Part shown: positions 55,231-64,000 of the stretch, in pieces
How positions within the stretch are numbered: position 1 is the first letter of the stretch
How the letters are laid out: each line of letters begins with the position of its first letter
From: Isoetes taiwanensis
Lineage: Eukaryota; Streptophyta; Lycopodiopsida; Isoetales; Isoetaceae
Length of the DNA: 64,000 nucleotides
Reading direction: 5' to 3'
Assembly (NCBI GenBank): GCA_021234155.1
Contig: JAJEKV010000053.1
Coordinates: forward strand, 7,703,424 to 7,767,423
Notes under the pieces: model-generated
What the model was told of the DNA's origin: nothing
Database searches by the model: none
What the model saw: the letters and a program-made list of their open reading frames with translations, nothing else
Made by a program: the position numbers and the translations under genes

Positions 55231-55980
55231 GGAGTTGATATTCTGATAAGCTAGTTCCCTGTCCTATCCATTTCGTTGGTGTCGGTGGTGTTTTGAGTTT
55301 GTTTTTCTTTTGTCTACTCTGTGGTATGCGCCTTAGTCCAAAAATGTTGGGTTGTGATGGAAGGTGCTTTGATACCGTTGCCTGTTGCGGGTCTTGTCGT
55401 CTACGTCCTTTGTATCGCAGTTGTTGTATCTCTTATTCCTCTTGTGGATATGAGGAATGCTACAAGGATAACATCCGCTGCATGCTCTAAAACAAAATGG
55501 AAAGACGAAGTTATTCTAGCCTGGTGATGGCAGGTGGATCGATGTGTCTGTGACATTATCCTGCAATGGAGTGGACATTGATTTGGCATTCTTTGAGAAG
55601 CTTACGTTAGCGTGGAAAGGGGAGCAGATAATGACTACCTTGATTTGCAAGGTGTTTCCGTATTGCAGCACAGAATACTGCTGCTGTGAACAGGTAATTA
55701 AATAGTATCTGGGGTGGGAGGATGCCAAGACAATTCGATATATGTTAATTTACAAGGCTTTGAAGGATTCTAAATTGCATTTTTTTAAGGGAATGGTGGG
55801 TTACTATGTCAAGGATATAGGAAAACCGCATCATAAATATGCTTTCCATAATATAACCACTGAGCATGTTGAGGAGGGAAAAAGGTCCTATGCTATGTAT
55901 GGTGCAGGGGAACTGAAGAAAAATGTTGTTCTTGATCATAGAAACTTGATTACGAGATCCACTTTAGAAATTATCAGGTA
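55230..55980 (+). pseudogene. Unrecognised coding remnant with YxxK-like motif
   Basis: A plus-strand frame from about 55530 reads WIDVSVTLSCNGVDIDLAFF, has TAG at about 55702, then YLGWEDAKTIRYMLIYKALK, HFFKGMVGYYVKDIGKPHHK and EGKRSYAMYGAGELKKNVVL, ending at a donor-like GTAAG at 55980. Just upstream, in another frame, is a probable membrane segment LPVAGLVVYVLCIAVVVSLI. The composition and length of open frame look like real coding sequence. GYYVKD resembles the YxxK box of HUH-type Rep proteins, but no HUH motif is seen, so I do not assign it. Confidence 0.35.
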
Positions 55981-56220
55981 AGTGGTAGGATGAACCCTGG
56001 TCTAATTTATATTGTGACAAAAATGATTAGAACAGGTACCTTCTGCATCTCCACTGCTTGGGTGATCCCCTATAATTCTGCTTACATCCAGAAGAACCGT
56101 GTCCATGCTGCATAGAGAGTTGCTTGTAAGCCCCATATTGCTTCTGTTAAGGATGTGGCCTTTGTGATTTTTTACTCTAGTCAGTGCATCAAGCCAATTG
56201 ACAGGATTGGAAAGAGAAGG

Positions 56221-56463
56221 TGTGACGTCCCCTACTCGTATACGGTGCACTCACCGTATACAAACAGGAGTTCATCCCCCATACCAGCTCCATGCTAATA
56301 CAGGGCCCTTCACATGACACTGCAACCATGACGGGTGCCAGTGGGAAGAGTGAAGGGGTCATTGCACCCCGTCTCCCTCAGGGCCTACCTAGCTGCGGAA
56401 GCGTAAACATACATGTCAGTAGCACATACATCAACATCATATGACCATCACGAAGGATGGTCC
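56221..56463. mobile_element. Truncated copy of the chromovirus LTR
   Basis: Begins TGTGACGTCCCC and follows the first 240 bp of the LTR at 16037, including the GTATACGGTG/CACCGTATAC hairpin. Similarity ends abruptly at GAAGGATGGTCC. No partner LTR in the window. Confidence 0.9.
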
Positions 56464-57187
56464 TGTTGAGGGTATTCCTGGCAATCCCTCAACTGGAATG
56501 GTATAGGACCTCCAGGTTGCTTTAGGCAACCACTCTATGCTCAAAATTTACAGAAACAACCTTTCAAGAATCTGTTAGAACCAGTTTCCCAAATTGGAAG
56601 AAAATGCACAGTGCTAACCTTTAGATTCTGAGCAATATAAATTGAATTTTTTCCTGAAATCAATGCAATAGTATACTAGACAATTGGTGTAATATATGTG
56701 CAAAATATATTCTGAAGTCAGATATCATTTGGTACTTTAAAATCACACTAGCCCGACTAGGTCGAATTTGGTCAATGCCCTCTAAGAGAGCTCCTTTTTG
56801 CAGAATTCTCTAGGAATATCTTTTTGAATGAAACCACTTGGGAAGGTGTTAAAGGGTCTAAAAGGTCACGTGCAAACACTAATACTGATTCGAGAGATAA
56901 AGATATTTTGGGACTATGGGGTTTTATGGTATTGATCAGATCTTTTGCCCACGAGAGAATGCTTTTTTCAAATTTTATCGATATTTAAGTAGGAAATCTA
57001 TGTAAAAGGAACAGTAGATATATCCTAAATCAACCCTTGCTATTAAAAACCACTAGAGCTTCAGGAGTTTCAACTATAGAGTATGCAATGGTGCAGTTAA
57101 AGTGATGAGAAACGGAAGGGCATTATGATGAGCAGAGTTTTTTTCTTTATTAACCATAGAACAGTGTTGATTGATATGCATACTAGT
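56464..57187. other. Spacer
   Basis: Starts with GTTGAGGG...CCCTCAAC, a short inverted repeat directly at the LTR break. Otherwise AT-rich with no gene. Confidence 0.4.
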
Positions 57188-59745
57188 TGAAGGAAGGAAG
57201 GAAGGAAGGTACTTTTATCGTCCACGGAGACCAATCGGTCTATGGGACCCAATACAAAAACGCAGCAAGCGGATTCTCGCCGGATTAAAAACCCCCCGAA
57301 GGGTTTCGAGGAAAAACGAGTGGCAACAATCCTGCCGACAAACCGTGCTAATCATATAAAATGCAGAGACATCCCAATATATACAGTCATGCACCACCCC
57401 CGTAGTGTCTAGTCAGCGGACAGCCAGCGCGGGGGCAAAGGTGACCTCGCAGGTCCAGTACCTCCTGGATGTATGACCCCAGGGCACGTACTGACGGTGT
57501 GTTCATCAGCAAATGCAAGGGCACGTCCGGCCGTACTAAGGGGCGTATCGGCCCGGCCCGGACCGAATCTTTGGGCAACTCGGAAAGTGTGAGACTCATC
57601 CTCAATGGCACCGTTTGGACAAAGACCGCGGCGAGCACGTCTGGCGGGGCTCCCCAATCCACCTGCCCATCTCGATGCGAAGATGGTGGGCACCTGTGCG
57701 AATGGAGGCAATGAGTCTGCACTTTTTCAGGGGCAGCTGGGAACGCAGGTAGAGTTGTGGGCCCCGGGCTAACACGGGGTTGATGTGCTCCTTGTAATGG
57801 GCCATTTTGACCTGCTCTAGAGCAATGGGGTCCCAGAGCTTGCCAAGGAAACAAGCATCTAGGTACTCCCATGGCCATCCACGATCGGCCCATTGCGCCC
57901 GGTATGCGCATCGTGCTCCTCCCGACGTTCCATCTGGCGAACCAGCGATCTCTCTTACCCCTCCAACGGGCCCTAAGCGGCTGCGGACTCATGCCCACGG
58001 TGTAAGCCCAAAAGCGGGGCCGAGCATCACCCATAGTAACCACTTTACGAAAATAGACGATGTGTCTATCAAAGGGCTGCCCGTGAAGCGGCAAGAATCG
58101 ATTTCTGCAGTTGAGAATCGATAGGGGATGAAGGTTTCACCCCAAGTGCGTGCCAAAAATGCCTTACGCACCTGCTCCAAGTCATTCCAATGTCGCCAAA
58201 GAGACGGCCGGGCCCCAAACTCGACCCCGTCTGAAGGGCGAGGGCTCGACCGGTGCAGGAGCAGATGTGGTGATGGCCCCAATCATATAGCTCTGCACGG
58301 GTATTTGTTGTTCCGCATGGCATAAAAGCTTTCTAGCTTCTTTGTCACCAGCGGCGGATAGGCGCCTCAGCCAGGCGAGGAGGGGAACTCCACCCCTAGG
58401 TACTTGTAGGTGGGCGTGGCGCCCCTGGTATCCCCGATATGTGAGTGCGGGAGGCATGGGGGTGGCGTGAAGAGGATATGAGAACCACCCTGGTCTTGGC
58501 GGATTGCCCAGCGCATGTCGTAGCGACAAAATGTGTCTAGGGCATCCGGTGAGACTGCATAGCCACGGGGGTGTGGCCGGTGAGGCCAACATCGTCCGCA
58601 TAAATGGTGGCGGATGACACAGTGCAAAAGCTGTATGCCATCCCCATGCTTTCGATGAAGCAGGGCTCTAACCGATCAATGTAGAGGCCAAAAAGTGTTG
58701 GCGAGAGGGGGCAACCCTGCCGGACCCCGATACTACTGGTGAATGCTTGGCCCGTCGGCTGCATCCTGCCAAAACAACTCTCATACAACCTGTATATGGC
58801 ATTCTGCACAGGCAGCGGGAGCCCCAGTTGACGCAGTCTAGCCCACAGCTTTTCCCGGGGGACCGTATCAAAAGCCTTTGCGAAGTCCACAAAGCAGCAA
58901 TACAAGTCCAGCCGATGATTCCGGCTGTCTTCAATCAGTGCCCGCAGCGTAAAGATATGGTCAATCGTTGAGTGGCGGGTGGCTTACGCCGTGTGAGGGC
59001 TCGCACATCCATTGCCTCGCCCGGCCGGTCAAGCTGCTTCGAGAATGCCACCAACGGTTTGGCAAAATCTTGAGCCCGACCATGATCGTCCGGTAATTGG
59101 CGGACAGTGTGGGTCGCCCGCCTTGTGAATGGGAACAACCACAGCAGTGGTCCATTGTCGGGAAACCCTCTCCGCAATGCTACGTTGAGCAGGGTAGTGA
59201 GGACCGGCACAAGCGGCTGCCCCCGCCCACTTGAGTAACTTCGGCACGCATACCATCGAGGTCAGCTGCCTTCCCATTAGCTAGCCGTTGCAGGCCCTCC
59301 TCAACATCCTCGTCCACGAGAACCAATGGGGGGCCATCCTCTGGGGGTATGGGCGTACGCGTCCCTGGCGGGTCATAGAGCTGCTTTGCAAATCTTGTTC
59401 CCCCGGGTGTGATGTCCCCTGTAGGTCGGGCTGGCCGCCCGAAGCACTCTGCGCCAAAAGGTTGAGGATGAGTGTCCAACGGGCGAACATCTCCCACGAT
59501 GCTTGGCAAGGTACGGCGCCTTTGTGTCCCGGATGGGCGTGATGCGTGTGGTGGCTTCGCAAGCGGGTACACGGATCCGAATGTGGCCGAGCTGCGCTTG
59601 CGTTCTTCTGATCGCATCAAACCATCGGTTACGCGAGAATGTTTCGACCTGGCGGCGGCGCGGGGGTCCGCCAAAGCACTGTCATTTGCATCCCGTAATA
59701 GCGAAGTCGGTGGTACATGTCACGCTGCTCTAGTGTGGAAACAAA
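57188..59745 (-). mobile_element. 5'-truncated LINE with (CCTT)n tail
   Basis: GC-rich block, in contrast to AT-rich flanks, ending at about 59745. Minus-strand RT pieces: EEGLQRLANGKAADLDGM (about 59320), CCFVDFAKAFDTVPREKLWA, GVRQGCPLSPTLFGLYIDRL and TIYADDVGLTG (58537-58905), then the C-terminal region (58601-57400) with CPNGAIEDESHTF, similar to the zinc box of the LINE at 36.2 kb. Multiple frame changes. The 3' end is a tetramer microsatellite at 57188-57210 preceded by a short C-run/G-run stem. Confidence 0.85.
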
Positions 59746-61191
59746 ATAAACTATTTTTTGAATTTTCTTTAGTCTTTTTGCAATATAGAAGTTATTTCAG
59801 AGCTATTTTTTGGAACTTCAACAATTTCAAAGGGAAAGATATTACCAAATTGGATTTTCATTCACTTGATATATCAAATTGGAGGAATCACATCATTTTC
59901 GATGCCCACAGTTAATGAGCAAAGCATATTTCCAAAAACACGGACAGGTTTATGGTCAGCTTTACTGATCAACGATCAATTTGAACAACAAGGAGGGTGA
60001 ATCCAGCAGGAGATCACTTTTGCATGTACTTCACACCGGCAGTCTTCAATTTAGCGTAAAAGCCCACGAATTTTTCGCAAGATAGAGATTTGCCCTCTTT
60101 AAAAGGCCCGATTACATTTGCAATTCTTGAATCATACGGCCCGAGATCCTTTGTCTTTTAGCTTCGATTTGGTTTTCTTGATGTTGCAGAGGTGGATTCG
60201 GAAGGTAATGATGCGAATTTGTGGTCGGATACTGCCAAAAATTCCGTTTCTTGGTTGGCAAAAATTTAAGGGTTCTTGCTTTCTTCAGCGGATATATCCC
60301 ACAGGCCAAGAGCAAAAAGTTAAACAAGGATATAAATAGACTTCTGAAGCCGTTTTAACTGATTGCGTGGTCTCCTCCCACGCCAGCGTCGGCTCGTGTT
60401 TCGACCTGGCACGCCAGGGGACGCCACTTGGCGGAAGATGAGAGGGTAGATAGATGGGGGGGTAGATGTAGGTAGGTTTTGCCATTTTTTCCAAGAAGGC
60501 ACGTTTCCCAAGAAGTAGCTTAAGGAGGTCCAAATAAACTCAATTTGAAAATTTTTTGTGCCAGGTGGCATATTTTCACAAGGGCTACCAGGTGGTTTTG
60601 TCAAAAGATGATTTGGAGCACTTTGATTTTTTGTCAAAAGAGTGAAGGGGGGTGACTAGGCATAAATTTTGGTGAGGTGGCAAATGTACTGCTGATGTGG
60701 TACCATTGGATGACAAAACTTTTCCCTAGTCAAAATGTTTTAATGAGGTGGATATGGAATGAAAATGATGTGGATTGACACGTGTGAAATGAATGGTGAT
60801 GTGGACTTGTGAGTGATGATGTGGGCATAATCTTTTGGTGAACTTATGAATGTATGGATGGATCATGAGTGTGTGGGTCATTTGACTAGGGAAAGGCGAA
60901 TTGACAATCCCAAAGTATGGTATGATGAGATATAGATGTATGGGTAATGATAGTATGAAGTGTAGAGATGACAAGAGATAGGAAGGTGAAATATGAGTCA
61001 AATGGCAATTAAAATGGGAAATTGGCTAGGCAAAACTCTTACAACATCAAGAATCCAAACTTCAATATGTAGCAAAATAACAGGGGGTTCTAGGGGGATT
61101 GATATAGATATAATTCTTGAAACCATAGACCATATCCCTAAAACAATTCAATGGGTTATTATAAAAAAAAACATGGATTTAAGATAAAAAA
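59746..61191. other. Spacer, partly of low complexity
   Basis: 60720-60990 is a purine-biased run of GATGTGG/ATGAATG-like words; open frames there are artefacts. No gene supported. Confidence 0.45.
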
Positions 61192-61500
61192 GAATCACAT
61201 TAGTTCACTAGTTAGATTGGTTAAAGTAGTCTTATTAGGACATTGAGTTATTTTGGTAGAGGTTCGAATCCCCGTATTTCATATTCTAAAACCTTAAGCG
61301 AAACCGTATAGAGGCTCGATATACCATCAAAACCTTAGGCAAACTCGTATTTGACATCTTAAAATCATAGGCGTCCCCAATCATAAATGAGCATAATCGA
61401 AACGAGAGGTGTCCAGAGACTTCAACATACAGTCTGGGCCGTAGGATTGACAGATCTGATGACCGTGGTAATCCAGGGTGCACCTCGTTATGCTCAAATC
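61192..61500 (+). mobile_element. tRNA-derived SINE, copy 2
   Basis: The head has TTAGATTGGTTAAAGTAG (A box, 61212-61229) and GAGGTTCGAATCCCC (B box, about 61259-61273). The body matches the minus-strand copy at 38562-38842. An extra 40 bp (ATATTCTAAAACCTTAAGCG) follows the head. Too diverged and too short around the arms to be a functional tRNA. Confidence 0.8.
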
Positions 61501-61964
61501 ATGAAATAGACTTCATACCATGCTCATGTCCTGCAATTCTTCAACAAGTGACTTCAAATCTTGTAGGAGTGATCTCTAGTACCTTGGATGATAAAAAACC
61601 TTGTCCATCCTCCAATTTTGAGATAACCAAGTGAATGTCCTTCTTTGGTTCTTCTAGACATTTGTTCCTTTTGTTGTTTGACTGAGTCTTCAAGTGCTTC
61701 TGAAAGCCAATGGTCTTCATATTTCCTCATGCATTCAATGAGCCAAATGTCAGATATGTCTAGGGCTCTTCTATGCTGCCATGAGTGGCAGCATCATGCT
61801 AAAAAAAAGAGGGAGACTGGTTTGCCAGACCCCTGATGACTTCAAAGTGCAGAAGATTGCCATGATGGAAAAATGAATGGCAATGTGGATATGATGCATA
61901 TGTTTGAGAAACAGAGTTCTTCATGGAGATCAGGCCAGACATGGAGCAGATGATGATGAATGAT

Positions 61965-62370
61965 ATTGAGGGTGAACCTGCATACAGTATGTAAAAGCAT
62001 GTTAGCTGAGTGTGCTTGCTGGGTGGTAAAGATGATGGCAGCACACATATGTGAAGTGAAGAGAATGAATGAGCAGATGGAGCGAATGAGTCAAGGATGA
62101 ACCTGCACCTGCATACAGTATATAACAAACATGTTAGCTGAGTGTGCTTCTTTGGATGGTGAGGATGATAGCAAACACACATATGTGGGGTGAAGATAAT
62201 GGATGAGCAGATGAAACGAATGATTCAAGGATGATCCTGCTCCTGCATACAGTACATAAGAACATGTTAGATGAATGTGTTTGCTGGGTGGTGAAGATGA
62301 TAGCAGCACACATATGTGAGGTGAAGATAATGGAGAGTGAAAAGATGAAATGAATGATGTATGGCCAGTC
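61965..62370. repeat. Tandem repeat, about 132-bp unit, three copies
   Basis: Copies start at CCTGCATACAGTA near 61977, 62110 and 62242, each continuing with CATGTTAGMTGARTGTG and ACACATATGTG. The minus-strand open frames covering it are repeat by-products. Confidence 0.88.
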
Positions 62371-62703
62371 GGATGTTCCTGCATGGAAACTTGATTAATC
62401 ATTAGCACCACATACCTGTTCTTCAAGAATCGTCTAGCTCATGGAATAGTTACCTCTGCAAAAGGTTATGACAACAAAGTGCAATCCTACAACTTACTTA
62501 TCTAACTTGAAAATTTAACTTCTCATGACATACTTCACACATTCTTTATATTTTTTAAGACTTATAAATAATTCAAGCTCTAACTTACTAATCTTCAGGA
62601 CAATTTATATCTAATGCAATGCAACTTGTTTTTTGTCTTTTGAAATATTTCATGACTCTGTTTCTACTCTAATAACTCATACTCTAAATATAGCTATTAA
62701 TTC

Positions 62704-64000
62704 TTATTCAAACAAACTAAGGGCAACATGTTGTTGCCAGTACCTCTTCAAATGCAGAATATTGATAGGATTTGGTAAGACCCTCCCTTCTGATATGGAC
62801 CTCAGCCAGTAAGAATCCTGGCATGCTGTTCCTGCAACCTCAAAAGGACCTTCCCACAGCTCTTCAAATTTGCTGGCACAATCCTCTTTTGCTTTATTCC
62901 ATTTTAAAACCAATTCCCCATCTCTCAATGTACCTTGTAATTTATGTGCAGCCTTGAATGCTGCCAGATCTTTGGCTTTTTTTAATAATATTGCATTCTC
63001 AGCTTCATGTCTGTGCTCTTCCAACTGCATAAGTCGTATACATCTTTCTTTGAGTGCTTCCTCCATTTCCAAATTTAGTTTCAAAGCCATTCTCAGGGAG
63101 GGAAGTTCTAATTCTATGGGGACAATAGATTCTACTCCATAAACCAGGCTAAAAGGTGTATGCTTGGTTGAGATTTTGGTGGTAACTCTATAAGCCCATA
63201 AAGCATCATGTAACTTCATGTGCCAATCTTTTTTTGAAACACTAATAGTCTTCTTGAGAATAGTCTTGAGCACTTTGTTTGTAGATTCTGCTTGGCCATT
63301 ACCTTGAGGATAATAAGACGAGCTCTTGGAGTGCCTCACTTTGAGAGTTGCTAGCAATGTGGCTATGACATCGTTTAAAAACTGACTACCCCTATCAGAT
63401 ATGAGTTTGAAAGGTATGCCAAACCTGGCACATATATTCTCATGGATAAATCTGGCAGTGGTATATGCATTGGCTTGTCTCAGGGGAACAGCTTCAGCCC
63501 ATTTTGTAAAGTAATCAGTGGCCACAAGGATGTACTGATGTTGTGCAGAAGAAGGTGGATCTACAGGTCCTATAAAATCAAGCCCCCAGGTCTGGAAGGG
63601 TCCTGGGGAAGTTATGGCAGTTAATGCAGCTGGCTGAAGAATCCTTCTGCCAAAAACCTGACATTTATGACAGTGCTTGATTGTCTCATAACAGTCCTTG
63701 AAAAGAGTTGGCCAATAATAACCAGACCTCAAAATCTTCTTTGCTGTGGTATCTGCTGCAAAGTGTCCACCACATACCCCTTCATGGCACGCTTCCACCA
63801 CTAATCTAGCTTCTTCTTTGTCAACACACCTTAGAATGATGCCTTCCTTGTCATACCTGCATAACACATTTCCAATTAGTCTATACTTGTTGCATTTTTC
63901 TTTGAACCTTCTTTTTTGGCTAGAATTGAGCCCTTCTGGTATTTCATTCAGCTCCAGAAACCTTCTTATCTCTTCTTGCCAATCTTCCTCCTGCACAAGA
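62704..64000 (-). CDS. Ty3/gypsy integrase, Tat/Athila-like, partial
   Basis: Open for over 430 codons and still open at the right edge, so the protein start lies outside. Zinc-binding HHCC region: HEGVCGGHFAADTTAKKILR, then HCHKCQVFGR. Catalytic core: WGLDFIGPVDPP (first Asp), LISDRGSQFLNDV (second Asp), and YYPQGNGQAESTNKVLKTIL with the Glu. The C-terminal part has FSLVYGVESIVPIELELPSL and ends NILHLKRYWQQHVALSLFE at the stop at 62704. No chromodomain follows, and the core wording differs from the chromovirus at 19 kb, so it is a second gypsy lineage, probably the Tat/Athila side. No LTR is recognised before 62.7 kb. It is the best preserved transposon ORF in the window. Confidence 0.93.
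   Translation of the reverse strand, partial: LVQEEDWQEEIRRFLELNEIPEGLNSSQKRRFKEKCNKYRLIGNVLCRYDKEGIILRCVDKEEARLVVEACHEGVCGGHFAADTTAKKILRSGYYWPTLFKDCYETIKHCHKCQVFGRRILQPAALTAITSPGPFQTWGLDFIGPVDPPSSAQHQYILVATDYFTKWAEAVPLRQANAYTTARFIHENICARFGIPFKLISDRGSQFLNDVIATLLATLKVRHSKSSSYYPQGNGQAESTNKVLKTILKKTISVSKKDWHMKLHDALWAYRVTTKISTKHTPFSLVYGVESIVPIELELPSLRMALKLNLEMEEALKERCIRLMQLEEHRHEAENAILLKKAKDLAAFKAAHKLQGTLRDGELVLKWNKAKEDCASKFEELWEGPFEVAGTACQDSYWLRSISEGRVLPNPINILHLKRYWQQHVALSLFE

Noticed and set aside
61212..61273. Functional tRNA gene from A and B boxes
   Set aside because: No acceptor stem pairs and the sequence continues into a SINE body that has a second copy at 38.6 kb.
61799..62426. Minus-strand ORFs of 68-127 residues
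   Set aside because: They span the 132-bp tandem repeat and repeat with it; no domain.

Overview
The window reads as nuclear DNA of a land plant, most likely a fern or another seed-free plant. The evidence is a PPR fragment of the kind expanded in ferns and lycophytes, a plant dirigent gene, a plant-type FCP1-like domain with DVNGVL in place of DLDETL, and plant LTR elements primed by initiator-Met tRNA. It is accessory, transposon-dominated sequence. I see one convincing intact host gene (dirigent-like, 7.0-7.5 kb). The other host-like stretches are broken fragments: PHT1 phosphate transporter, PPR, long-chain alcohol oxidase, exostosin, fasciclin-like AGP and serine acetyltransferase.

Layout. 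1-8.6 kb: repeat debris, host gene fragments, a 546-bp foldback element and the dirigent gene. 8608-34819: candidate giant DNA element A, bounded by a perfect 25-bp inverted repeat and a possible 4-bp duplication CTAT. It holds a decayed DUF7869-type transposase-like gene (minus strand), an array of two kinds of hairpin, a DUF8039-like exon, and a decayed multi-domain gene (plus strand) with ParB-like, methyltransferase-like and FCP1-like parts. A 13.6-kb Ty3/gypsy chromovirus (16037-29623, TSD GGAGG) sits inside that gene; removing it rejoins the reading frame. The gypsy itself carries a 386-bp MITE. 35.8-37.7 kb: 5'-truncated LINE. 38.6-38.8 kb: tRNA-derived SINE. About 39.0-50.84 kb: candidate element B, related to A at both ends, carrying an exostosin/fasciclin chimera and split by an almost full-length 6.46-kb L1-type LINE (42961-49420, 15-bp TSD). 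51659-52588: intact TRIM. 53-57 kb: gene debris and a truncated gypsy LTR. 57.2-59.7 kb: second truncated LINE. 61.2-61.5 kb: second SINE. 62.7 kb to the right edge: an open gypsy integrase of another lineage.

The main result is the A/B family. About thirty copies of a palindrome with core TCTCGACTCGCGAGTCGAGA, plus variants, were found only inside the proposed A and B boundaries, mostly in introns and 3' flanks of the multi-domain gene. Element A also encodes a ParB/sulfiredoxin-like domain. A ParB-like protein on a mobile element dense with long palindromes suggests a parS-like arrangement, but this is a hypothesis. Most element genes here are broken by frameshifts and stops, so the window shows relics of the system and not a working copy. 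All protein assignments come from reading motifs by eye; no search was run.
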